From Picocystis sp. L7 (taxonomy: Eukaryota > Chlorophyta > Picocystophyceae > Picocystales > Picocystaceae): 64,000 nucleotides of DNA. The stretch is from the NCBI GenBank assembly GCA_020975725.1, contig QXJR01000008.1, positions 186,001-250,000 of the forward strand, given 5' to 3'. Positions 1-8,754 of this stretch are shown here, piece by piece; within the stretch, counting starts at the first letter, position 1, and every line of letters starts with the position of its first letter. A program made the translations under genes and the position numbers. The notes under the pieces are model-generated. The model saw only the letters and a program-made list of their open reading frames with translations, ran no database searches and was not told the origin of the DNA.

Positions 1-1
1 C

Positions 2-649
2 CCAGACCTTGTTGCGTACTGGAAGTTTGATGAGGGTGCAGGATACACAGCACACGATGAGAAAGGACACCACCATCTCCATTTATCAGAGGAACCAGAT
101 TGGGTGGTAGTTCCTTGGCTTTCGGAGTGTGGTAATGGGTACGTTGAGGGCAGCGAAATGTGCGACGATGGAAATCTTGTCGATGGAGACGGCTGCAACT
201 CAAGCTGCCAAATCGAAAGTGGGTGGACCTGTACTGGAACTAGCCCAAGCATCTGCACACAGGCAAGCACACCAGCCTCGGGTGGGTCCTCAGGAGCACA
301 GCCCCACAAGACCAGTGGAGGGTCCAGCCATGCCTCTGGGCAAGGGTCAAGCCAAGCGACCAAGGAAGGAAAAGGGAGTTCAAAGGGCTGGGTGGGCATT
401 ACTGTGCTTTCCCTCGTGGTACTTTCGGTATGTGTTCTGGGTTACATGAAAAGAGAAGTCATCCAAGACACTTTCCCGGAGCAATATGAATGGGTCGCAG
501 AAAAAGTGGAGACGGTAATCTCCAAAGTTACACCATCGCCGAGTCGTCCATTGGAAGGCGATGCCTACGCGATGCTCTCACTGGATGCCGAAGATGCGAG
601 CACTTTGTCAGGCCCAGTATCTGGATATTACTCGCCCCCAACCCAGTGA
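2..649 (+). CDS. Membrane protein with LamG-like and Myxococcus-type Cys-rich repeat, 3' end only
   Basis: The frame is already open at base 2, so the gene begins outside the window. The first residues (VAYWKFDEGAGYTAHD) resemble the start of a LamG / concanavalin A-like domain. A cysteine-rich repeat follows with the pattern CGNGxxExxExCDDGN...GDGCxxxC, typical of the Myxococcus cysteine-rich repeat (DUF4215/TIGR02232). Next come a Ser/Gly/Thr-rich stalk, one hydrophobic membrane span (GWVGITVLSLVVLSVCVLGY) and a cytoplasmic tail of about 75 residues. The layout suggests a type I surface protein with a large extracellular part. Its ligand is unknown. The stop lies 117 bp from that of the convergent ornithine aminotransferase gene. 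Domain calls are from motif recognition only. Confidence 0.75.
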   Translation, partial: PDLVAYWKFDEGAGYTAHDEKGHHHLHLSEEPDWVVVPWLSECGNGYVEGSEMCDDGNLVDGDGCNSSCQIESGWTCTGTSPSICTQASTPASGGSSGAQPHKTSGGSSHASGQGSSQATKEGKGSSKGWVGITVLSLVVLSVCVLGYMKREVIQDTFPEQYEWVAEKVETVISKVTPSPSRPLEGDAYAMLSLDAEDASTLSGPVSGYYSPPTQ

Positions 650-766
650 AGCACTACGAAACTGTTTCCATGGGTAGATCACAAAGCTCATTTATAAAAT
701 GATTGACACAACATGTCTGCTGCAATACCTTCACTCGCCCTGAACCGTCAAGGAGACAGGGTGTCT

Positions 767-2086
767 CTACGTCATCTGCATGCTTTCCAACGTCTTGGTG
801 ATGATATCTGCACAGTCATCAAGCTCAGACTCAGTTATTACCAGTGGTGGAGCCAGACGAATGATGTTCCCGTGTGTGGGCTTCGCAAGAAGGCCATTTC
901 TGCGCAGGGCCAAGCACACATCCCATGCAGTAACTCCCTCCACCTCGTTGATCACAATCGCATTGAGTAGTCCTTTACCTCTCACCAATTTGACGCAATC
1001 CGTCTGCATGCTCCTGAGCTTCTCACGGAGACGCTGTCCCAAGACATCGGCATTCTTAGCTAGGTCTTCTTCCACTAGCACTTTCAAGGCAGAAATTGCC
1101 ACTGCTGCACCCAACGGGTTCCCTCCATACGTACTTCCATGCTCACCAGGCTTGATGCCAAGCATGATCTCATCCCTTGCCAGTACAGCCGACACTGGAT
1201 AAACACCACCGGAAAGAGCCTTTCCTAGAACCAAAATGTCGGGTTTGACATCCTCCCAATCACAAGCAAGCATTCGCCCCGTCCGACAAAGGCCAGTCTG
1301 CACCTCATCTGCAATCATCAGAACGTTGTTCTCCTCACAGAGTTTTTTCGCGCCTGCTAGGTAACCTTCGTCTGGAACTACAACGCCTGCTTCGCCTTGT
1401 ATGGGTTCCACCATGAAGCCGGCAACGTGCGGGTCGGCCAAGGCTTTCTTCAGGGCGTCCAGATCATTGTAAGGTATGGTCTCAAATCCTGGCATGAATG
1501 GGCCAAAACCTTCATAGCTGGTTGGATCCGTCGAGCTAGATATGGCCGACAGAGTTCTTCCCCAAAAGTTGTTTTCTGCAAAGAGTATTTTGGCCTTATT
1601 CTTGGGCACTTTTTTCACTTCATAGGCCCATCTTCGGCAGAGTTTCACCGCTGTTTCCCCTCCTTCCACTCCCGTATTCATTGGCAGCACTTTATCGTAT
1701 CCAAAGAGATCGGTGATGTATTCTTCGAAGTCACCAAGCACATTGTTGTAAAAGGCTCTGGAGGTGAGCGTGAGTTTTTTGGCTTGCGTTTCCAGTGCTT
1801 CCAGGATCTTCGGATGGCAGTGTCCTTGGTTGACGGCGGAGTAGGAGGAGAGGAAGTCGTAGTACATGTTCCCTTCGACGTCCCACACGTGGACTCCCTT
1901 TCCGAACTGCAGCACGACAGGCATTGGAGAATAGTTGTGTGCACCGTGCTTGAGTTCCTTCTGGATGATTTCGTGGCTGGCGAACTCTTCTCCGAACAGT
2001 CCTTCCAGGGCCACACCCTCGGACATGCACCTCTGCAGCACCTTCCTGCCCAGTGTGCATCCTCGTCTGCTCGCAGCCATGGCCAT
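767..2086 (-). CDS. OAT: Ornithine aminotransferase
   Basis: PLP enzyme that converts ornithine and 2-oxoglutarate to glutamate-5-semialdehyde and glutamate, usually in mitochondria; it links arginine breakdown with proline synthesis. The 439-residue product covers the whole class-III aminotransferase fold. The PLP-ring aspartate motif IADEVQTG and the Schiff-base lysine motif [11 protein letters not shown] are both present, as is the [12 protein letters not shown] segment. The open frame continues 101 codons upstream, but that part is low-complexity. The start at 2086 ([20 protein letters not shown]) gives a basic, Ser/Arg-rich leader like a mitochondrial presequence followed directly by conserved sequence. 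No intron is needed. Confidence 0.95.
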   Translation of the reverse strand: MAMAASRRGCTLGRKVLQRCMSEGVALEGLFGEEFASHEIIQKELKHGAHNYSPMPVVLQFGKGVHVWDVEGNMYYDFLSSYSAVNQGHCHPKILEALETQAKKLTLTSRAFYNNVLGDFEEYITDLFGYDKVLPMNTGVEGGETAVKLCRRWAYEVKKVPKNKAKILFAENNFWGRTLSAISSSTDPTSYEGFGPFMPGFETIPYNDLDALKKALADPHVAGFMVEPIQGEAGVVVPDEGYLAGAKKLCEENNVLMIADEVQTGLCRTGRMLACDWEDVKPDILVLGKALSGGVYPVSAVLARDEIMLGIKPGEHGSTYGGNPLGAAVAISALKVLVEEDLAKNADVLGQRLREKLRSMQTDCVKLVRGKGLLNAIVINEVEGVTAWDVCLALRRNGLLAKPTHGNIIRLAPPLVITESELDDCADIITKTLESMQMT

Positions 2087-2710
2087 CTTCCTGTCTACGA
2101 TGCGCCTTCCTTGCGTCTGTTGCTTCGCGTCGGTGCGCGTTGTCCGAAACAACGTCACCCATCGCAGCCGGTTCGTGCCCAGCACCGCCGAGCACCCACC
2201 CGACTTAACGAAGACTAAACCGAGTGCGCACAGAGACGAAAGAGAAGGAAACGTGGGTGAACACGAGTTAACCCCTGGGGATCGGACCTGTCCTCCGCGG
2301 TGATTGGATTTACGTCGGCGTCGTTTGTGAACTTGAAAGTTAATCCAATCGATTCGACAGGGACGGAGAGGAACGAAACGAGTTAACAAAAAAGTAAGTC
2401 GAGGCCGAGGTGGAAGTCCTTGCTGAGTCGGATTCGATTGGACCAGAGGGGATGGTTTGGGTGTGAAGACCAGAGTGCAACCATGTCAAACCGTCACATG
2501 CAACAAATCGATTGCCAGACCACACATGGCACCCAATCCACACAAGGAGACGGAGAACCGACACCGTGGACGTCGGCACGGAGAGAGGATGGGTGCCTGA
2601 AGAAAGCATCCGGCATGCAAGTGGACCCAGACAAAGGGAAGGAAAGGAAAGGTTGCGTTGCATTCAAAAGATTGGGATCGATGGAGCGTGCATGTGCGCA
2701 TGTTTCCAAA
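2087..2710. other. Intergenic, OAT 5' flank and SWIM-gene 3' flank
   Basis: About 620 bp separating two genes on the minus strand. It should hold the OAT promoter and leader. The OAT frame stays open into it to 2389, but no conserved protein sequence is seen there. No repeat or RNA gene recognised. Confidence 0.5.
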
Positions 2711-3562
2711 TCACAGGAAACCCATGGCCACTGTCTCTTCCTTGGTACGAGGCATGGGTTCCGTCTTGACCTTCTTGGATCGTGCAGACCTCTCCCTGGT
2801 GGCACCCATCCCTTCTTCTTCGATGTACTGTGCAGTGGCCTCCTTCCACCTCACTTCCTTTTTCCCCTCGATGCCCAATACCTTCATTGCCAGCAATATG
2901 TGCTTGCAGTCTCGATGTCTGAACCTATGATCAGGACACGTGCATTTTCTCTTCTTCTGGTCCGAGAAGGTCAGAATGTACATGTTGCCCGAGGAGCCAA
3001 TCACACTGAGTTTCGCAGTGTCGCCATCAAAACTTTCCACCCCGTTGAACAGCAGCTGCATCATGCGAGAAGCAGACCGTTGGACGTGTTCCTTTTTCAT
3101 CGCTTCATCCTCTTCCTTCGATCTGATCGTTCGTCTTTTACCCGTGCACGACTTCAGGTGGTTGCGGTGGTTGCGCAAAAACACCCTTTCACACTTGGGA
3201 CACGTACCATCCACGACGAATTGGCCAAGTGCATCGTTGAATTCTCGTTCCCTTTTGATTGCATCCCTCCTATCTGATCGGTTGGACCTCGTGGAAGGCA
3301 ATCCTTTTGATCTCGTCATGGGTCTGTTGTTTACGTTGTTTTCCCACTCTTGGTGGGTTTTGGAGTCAGGTCCCACTTGTTTTCGTTCCGACGTTTTGCG
3401 CCCGTCCTTTTTCCTCTTCTTCTCCATCGCTTCCATTTCCCTCTTGGTATTCGGTATGCCCAATGCCTCCATCCTTTCCAAGTTCCTACGCACGTGTTCA
3501 TCTCTCTCTCTCTCGTACGCGGTGTAGTTCGTCCTGTTCTTCTGGACCTTGTTTCGACCCAT
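2711..3562 (-). CDS. SWIM zinc-finger protein
   Basis: Unnamed protein of 283 residues. The N-terminal 30 residues (YERERDEHVRRNLERMEALG) form a basic, charged helix of a kind common in plant nuclear proteins. A long basic linker follows. In the middle lies a putative C2HC finger (CPKCERVFLRNHRNHLKSC). A SWIM zinc finger near the C-terminus has the CxCx(n)CxH pattern in CTCPDHRFRHRDCKH. SWIM fingers bind DNA or proteins in transposase-derived factors, SWS1-type recombination proteins and MEKK/E3 proteins; which applies here cannot be told. The start at 3562 (MGRNKVQKNRTNYTAY) was chosen over one 11 codons upstream because it opens directly into conserved-looking sequence. Divergent from the next gene, with 305 bp between starts. 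Confidence 0.75.
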   Translation of the reverse strand: MGRNKVQKNRTNYTAYERERDEHVRRNLERMEALGIPNTKREMEAMEKKRKKDGRKTSERKQVGPDSKTHQEWENNVNNRPMTRSKGLPSTRSNRSDRRDAIKREREFNDALGQFVVDGTCPKCERVFLRNHRNHLKSCTGKRRTIRSKEEDEAMKKEHVQRSASRMMQLLFNGVESFDGDTAKLSVIGSSGNMYILTFSDQKKRKCTCPDHRFRHRDCKHILLAMKVLGIEGKKEVRWKEATAQYIEEEGMGATRERSARSKKVKTEPMPRTKEETVAMGFL

Positions 3563-3867
3563 GGTGTCTCGAACCCCACCACACGCGCCGCACACGTCCA
3601 GGATCGGCTCAGTTCCGCCTCCTGTGTCTCTTCACCGCCTTTTCGTTCGCACCACCGATGTATCGCGTGTCGTTTCTCCGAGAAAAGAGGCGCCTGCGGT
3701 GTCGGAACCATCCGCGTCCATCGCCACTTGTCGAAACTCGTCGGTCTCAACCCCCACCACTTGGTAAATCCACGACTTATTGTTGTGAAATTCACAACTT
3801 ATGGGAGGGAGGAAGCCGGTCCAGCTCGTCCGAAGCGTCTGAAATCCCTCCCTTATCGCCATTGGTG

Positions 3868-4278
3868 ATGGCGCCTTTCGCGCGCGTCGGAGTGCGCACG
3901 ACGTCAAGCTGGTTCGATGGCGGACGGGAGAAGAAGGAAAAAAAGGAAAAGACCTTCAAGGAGGTGATGGGACCTCGTGGAGAAGGCTTGCGCAAGGCCC
4001 AGGAGAGAAGGAAACAGGTGAGCAGGTTCATGCAAGGGAAGATGACGCCGGAAGAACTCGAAGAGAAGAAGCGCAAAGACGAAGAAAGAGCGAAAAAGGC
4101 CATGGATGATCCGCCTCTCGGAAGCATCATCATCCCCATCGCGCCCTTTGGAATGCCGGAATTCGACGGAGGTGAACGATTCGATCTCAAAGGTCCGTAC
4201 TGCGACGAAGGTTGGGTGGACGAAGACGCAGACGTCGGGAAGAAAATCGCAAACTTCTTCCGCAGGAAGAAAGATTGA
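3868..4278 (+). CDS. Small conserved green-lineage protein, probably plastid
   Basis: Predicted 136-residue protein. The N-terminus is basic and rich in Lys/Glu, with a charged helix (MTPEELEEKKRKDEERAKKA) in the middle. The C-terminal third carries IIIPIAPFGMPEFDGGERFDL followed by PYCDEGWVDEDADVGKKI. From memory this resembles a family of small plant and algal chloroplast proteins of unknown function (PFGxPEYDxGERFDLRLPY...DxDADV). The start at 3868 was chosen because upstream sequence in frame looks non-coding. The first residues (MAPFARVGVRTTSSW) could be the end of a short transit peptide. The stop is 137 bp from the convergent CWF19-like gene. Confidence 0.65.
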   Translation: MAPFARVGVRTTSSWFDGGREKKEKKEKTFKEVMGPRGEGLRKAQERRKQVSRFMQGKMTPEELEEKKRKDEERAKKAMDDPPLGSIIIPIAPFGMPEFDGGERFDLKGPYCDEGWVDEDADVGKKIANFFRRKKD

Positions 4279-4415
4279 GCAAGTGATCGGCCGTGAAAAC
4301 GAGAGAAGATGCATGGACCACAAGAGTTCACAAACAGGAAGAGAGAAAAAAACGGGACGGTGAGGATGAGGATCGGTTGGAAAGCTTATTCTGCACTCCT
4401 GAGGAAGGGGGCGCC

Positions 4416-6281
4416 TCAACTCATGATGTCGAACGATCGGAACCTTTGCTTGAAACCTTCAGCAAGCTTCTCTTCCCTGTCGCGATCCAGGCCACAGACG
4501 CGCCAGTCCCCGCGTTCCGGAGCTCCGCAAAGGCTGGCCACAACGTCCCTTCCGAAATTCATGGGATGTCGCTCCTGCCTTTGGATGAGGTGTAGGAGGG
4601 ACCGCCCGTCCGGCAAAGTGGCACAGAAATACTCCCGCTCACCCACATACGCCTTCAAGTCTTCCTGGGTCCATCCGGGTGACAATTCGTGCTCGAAACC
4701 AAAGCCTGACTTCTCGGCCAACTCTCGAAACACGGCATCGGCATTGGACGAGCAATCCGCCCCCATGGCGATTGCGTTGATGTGACAATGATTGCCGCCT
4801 TTCTTGCGAAACTGCATGAAACGTTCGAAGAGAACCAAGACCTTCCCCTGGCTGTCTGCGAAGTGCCTGAGCGCCTCCTCGTACTGCTTTATTTCTTGCA
4901 CCATCTGGGATGGCATTGCAGCCAAACATGGCCAATGCTCCACGGGTATGATGAGGACGTGGTCATCGTTGATGGGACCCTTGTCGACACAAACGTATGC
5001 ATTGTCTGCAACGCTCACTACCAGATGGACATCGGCGTTCGGATTGGACAGGCAAAATGGACAGCCTTCCACCGGCTTTCCCATGCTCATGGGTGGCAAG
5101 GGACGTCCTTCTCCTCGTGTGGAAATCTCCAAGAACAACTTCCTCCCATCATATACCGCCCCGTCCAGCTCACTGCATGCTTTCTGGGCAGATGCGCCGT
5201 CCACGTAAGTGATGTGGGCAAGACCCCTGGGCTTCCCATCTCTCCCATGCAGTATCACTACCTCCTGCACCTCTCCGCACTTTGCAAAGTGCGCAGCCAG
5301 GTCCGTTTCTTTGGCGTTGTAGGGTAGATTCCTCACGAAAACCCGTGTTTTTTCCTGCTCTGAAGTTCCTGCATCGGTCCTGGTTGCCTTCCTTGCATGG
5401 TTGTGGTCCATGCTTCCTCCCTGACGAGGACGTTTGGTCAAGTCCGCTTTATTCCACCTCCAGTTCGTTCCATCTGGCAGGTCTCCTTCATCTTCCTGCG
5501 CCCATTTCGGCAGTGAATTTCCTTCAACGGTGGTTTGGAATGGCGAAGGCGTGGTTTGGATTTCTTCTTCCATCTTCCTCTGGATGGCCAGGGCACGCAT
5601 CCACTCCCGCCTGGGTCCCACGCCGAGTTCCGTCAAGGCAATGAACCTCGTCACGCGTCCTTGGTGCTTGTAAGGTGCTCTTTCGTACGCGACTTGGCTT
5701 CCCACGGCCACGGCGTACCGCGGTCGAAGCCCCATCGTCGTTTCTGCGACCTTGGTGTTTCCCTGTTTCGACTCTTCCGTGGCTCGCGGATCGGATTCGG
5801 TTGCACCGCGTGTCACTCCTAGCGGCCATGCATCCGTCAGAAGCACGTCCACGTCATCTTGGGCCTCTGGCGGATCGCCATCACGTGGGAACCAAGCAAC
5901 GCGCAGTTGTCCCAGGAGCAGGTCGTGCCAGGTTCGACGCACCCACCGCGCTACGAAGGGACTTCCACGTCCGTCCTGGCCAGACACGGTCGATTCCTGA
6001 TCCTCGCTTTCCTCTCCGGGCCGTCCTGCGGCGAAGAAGACGGCTTCGCGAGGCGCTTGCTGTGCGTTTCGGAGCGCCGTCACAGCACTTTGCCAAGAGC
6101 TTCGACCATCCACCGCGGCCAGGAGCACGTCGAAGCGACCTGCGCGCGCGGCTGCCGCCTCGTATCGTTTCACCACTTCCTCTGCATCCCCTTTGCAGGC
6201 GCTGCACAGCATCACGCGCGTCGATGGCGTCCCATTCGACGTCGCCATCGTCGCCATCAACTTTCGTTCCAGGCGTCGCAC
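4416..6281 (-). CDS. CWF19-like protein with RRM and CwfJ domains
   Basis: About 620 residues. The N-terminal 200 residues resemble the metallophosphatase-like head of CWF19L1/Drn1. A classical RRM follows (RNP2 VFVRNLPY, RNP1 GLAHITYV). The HIT-like CwfJ C-terminal domain 1 starts at EGCPFCLSNPNADVHLVV and ends in the HIT-type histidine motif HCHINAIAM. CwfJ domain 2 ends the protein (PGWTQEDLKAYVGEREYF). Relatives (yeast Drn1, human CWF19L1, plant CCCH/CwfJ proteins) act with the lariat-debranching enzyme during intron turnover. A second Met at residue 9 may be the true start. The catalytic state of the N-terminal domain cannot be judged. Confidence 0.88.
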   Translation of the reverse strand: MRRLERKLMATMATSNGTPSTRVMLCSACKGDAEEVVKRYEAAAARAGRFDVLLAAVDGRSSWQSAVTALRNAQQAPREAVFFAAGRPGEESEDQESTVSGQDGRGSPFVARWVRRTWHDLLLGQLRVAWFPRDGDPPEAQDDVDVLLTDAWPLGVTRGATESDPRATEESKQGNTKVAETTMGLRPRYAVAVGSQVAYERAPYKHQGRVTRFIALTELGVGPRREWMRALAIQRKMEEEIQTTPSPFQTTVEGNSLPKWAQEDEGDLPDGTNWRWNKADLTKRPRQGGSMDHNHARKATRTDAGTSEQEKTRVFVRNLPYNAKETDLAAHFAKCGEVQEVVILHGRDGKPRGLAHITYVDGASAQKACSELDGAVYDGRKLFLEISTRGEGRPLPPMSMGKPVEGCPFCLSNPNADVHLVVSVADNAYVCVDKGPINDDHVLIIPVEHWPCLAAMPSQMVQEIKQYEEALRHFADSQGKVLVLFERFMQFRKKGGNHCHINAIAMGADCSSNADAVFRELAEKSGFGFEHELSPGWTQEDLKAYVGEREYFCATLPDGRSLLHLIQRQERHPMNFGRDVVASLCGAPERGDWRVCGLDRDREEKLAEGFKQRFRSFDIMS

Positions 6282-6836
6282 TCAGGGATGCCACCACACG
6301 GATGAACTGGAGGTCGTAGAAGGGAGAGAAGGAGGAGGTTGAAAGGAAGGAAAGGAAGGAATCCAATGGGAGAGAAGGAGGATTGGTGGAAAGGAAGGGA
6401 CCCGGAGGGAGATGTGTCATCCAAATAGCTTCGAACTCTAGCAGTTCGAGTGTGCGTGACCCGTTCACGAACAGCGGTTCCGTCAGTTGAGACACTCAGT
6501 TCGTACTTGCCCGCGTCAACGACTCCGATTCTCCGCGGTCGTCACGCGTTCGTCGCTTCCCGTTGCTTTCGGTCCTGTCGACACGGGTTCGACACCGTGC
6601 AACAAGCGCTCTTCACAATCACACTCATTCTATTACTAAGCATCGGCCTCTTAAAACTCCCCCGCACCGCCTTTCAATCCACGGGAACAGGCTGGCAAGA
6701 GCGTAACAGGGGCTGCCGTCAACGCGTCACGGACACGTTGGTTGGATCGGCTGGCAAACCGTCCGATCCCTTTAGGAGAATGTTTTCTCGACGTCTCAAC
6801 TGCATAGTTGCCCTCAAACAATCTTTAAATAACACA
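6282..6836. other. Intergenic with polypurine tract, upstream of CWF19-like gene
   Basis: The stretch from about 6319 to 6410 is almost pure A/G on the plus strand (GGAAGGAAAGGAAGG-type units), within what should be the leader or promoter of the CWF19-like gene. The rest is GC-rich with no recognised gene. It may include the 5' boundary of the Fanzor-bearing element that follows, but no terminal repeat could be identified by eye. Confidence 0.4.
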
Positions 6837-8459
6837 TGGACCCGACGCCGGTTCGGAAACGCCGATCGGTGAAAAGAGGAAACGTCCCGATTGCTCTCAA
6901 AGGATCGAAGTTCGGAAAACCGTGCAAGAGACCGTGGTGAAGTGCGCATTGAGCGGGCTTTTGTGCGGAGATGGACCGTCCACAGGAAGCGTGAGACGAG
7001 CCGTTCAAAATCGGGTCACGGCGTATACCAAACACATGCACTTGGCTAGCATGTCTTTGAACCTGTTGCCTCGGAAAACCTTCCGCGACGTAGGCACGAG
7101 CGAACTGGGCGACGGATGTGTTTTCCGAATGTTTGATCAAACGTTCCATCGTCATTTGAAGTCGGACGTGAACCGAACGCACAAAACATTCGTGGAGATT
7201 GTCCCGGTCAAGAACAAACACCCCGATCTGTGCGTTATGCTCGACGCGTGCGAACGGCACATGGGCGGAAACAAAGTTTACTCGTTCGGTGCCGTCAAGT
7301 ACCTGACCAACCTCAAAAACCACTACGTGGCGGGGTTGACGCGTTGGATCAAACGTTGGGTCTACTCCTCGACGGGCAAGGACGTGGTCTTTGTCAACCG
7401 CCACCTCAAGACGCATTCGGAAGGTCGGATGTTCGACCTTGCACCGCTCTTTCGAGTCCGAAACAAAACCGCGACCTTCGACACCAACGTGTAGCACGGG
7501 TGTTTCGAGAATTGGGATGGGCGAATGCCGATCACCCCTCCTTCGGCGAGATGAGCAAACAACATTGGTCCTCCGTGTTGGACGTGGACGAGGTGTGTGA
7601 GAGAGACGTGAAATTCACGCACACGGTGGAAACAGATGGTACGCCCGTGTGCGTTCATTTCAAACGACCCAAAAAAGCGCACGCAAAACCTGTTGGATAT
7701 TCCGCCCTCGTACGTTTGGGACCGAACGACGTGGGCGTGGGGATCGATCCGGGTAGGTCGAACATCTTGTATTGCGTTTGGCATGACGGATGCGACCACC
7801 GCTCGATGGTCCTTACGAGACGACGGTACTACATGGAATCGGGAATCAGCCGGGCCAAGCGAAAAGTCGTCGCCTGGCAATCGCGAGAGGACGTGACGAC
7901 GGCATTGGAAACGCTGTCCCAAACCTCGAGCAAGGGTGTTGATCTCGACGCGTTCCTTCGGTACTTGCAAGCAATGAAAGATACCTACGAATGCCTTTGG
8001 TCGGTCTACACGCGACGCAAATGGGCCGATCAAGCGTTGCTTTTGTACAAAGGAAAAAAACGCACGTTTGCTAAATTTTTGGATCGCATGCATGCGGCGG
8101 TCGGAAAGGACGAGACGCTCGAAGTGTCCTCTGGGTCGGCAAAGTTCGCACCCGGTGGAAAGGAGGAGGTGTGCGTGCCGACAAGTCGCGCTGACAAGGA
8201 CTGCACGTACCGTTTTCACACTCGTTGCATGGACGAGTTACGAACAACGGTAGTCCGCCACGAAGCGCTCGCGATCATGGAAGGGGTCACGAGACTCGAT
8301 ACGAAACGAAAGGTCGGAGGCTTGCAATGGTGTTGTTCCACCAATTAAACGAAATGCAAGTTCGTCACTCGGGGTCAAAACGCCGCGATCAACATCGTAA
8401 ACTGCATGCTTCGAAAGCGACCCGACATGCTTTGTCGGTCAAACAAAGACGCAGTTTGA
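6837..8459 (+). pseudogene. Decayed Fanzor (eukaryotic TnpB-like RNA-guided nuclease)
   Basis: Fanzor-type coding sequence spread over three plus-strand segments that are not in one continuous frame. The segment at 6837 encodes a very basic leader (MDPTPVRKRRSVKRGN) like a nuclear localisation signal. The 6920-7494 segment encodes the helical REC/wedge-like part. The segment from about 7490 onwards has the RuvC-I motif GVGIDPGRSNIL. Further on are SAKFAPGGKEEVCVPTS, the DELRTT segment typical of Fanzors, then LQWCC, a stop, and TRGQNAAINIV, which matches the RuvC-III block RDxNAAxNI. The family Asp is Gly here and the first zinc-ribbon Cys pair is missing. Introns could explain some frame changes, but the stop and the lost residues point to a dead copy. 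Fanzors travel with eukaryotic DNA transposons and some giant viruses; no carrier ends were found. Confidence 0.8.
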
Positions 8460-8754
8460 AAGCGGGTCGGATGTTGGATACCCAAATGTGAAAAATGACG
8501 TCGTGGGATTGGAAATGGAAGCATAGAAGGCTTTCCCGATGCAAAGTCCAGGGTGTAGGCACATCGAACCCATGGCTGGCGGGTTTTGGGAAACGTGCAT
8601 ACATTTCCTCGTCGTTCCATACACAAAAGGTCAAGGCAAAGGTGTCTCATTATTGCCTTGGCCGAGTGTATATAGAACAATGCTAGAGCTGCAATGGATA
8701 CCTATCAGGGTCCACAGGCAATCGTTACGGCAAAAAGATATTCTCATGGCAAAT
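8460..8754. other. Intergenic between Fanzor relic and NAA35 3' end
   Basis: No gene seen. In a live TnpB/Fanzor locus the guide (omega) RNA would overlap the 3' end and this flank. No stable structure could be assigned by eye. On the minus strand an AATAAA (8754-8759) overlaps the NAA35 stop codon and may be its poly(A) signal. Confidence 0.35.

Noticed and set aside
1397-2218. 273-codon plus-strand frame
   Set aside because: Antisense to the highly conserved ornithine aminotransferase gene; the sequence has no family features.
6595-6620. GGGTTCGACACC resembling a tRNA T-arm
   Set aside because: The stem does not pair with a seven-base loop in proper register and no D-arm, anticodon arm or acceptor stem fits.
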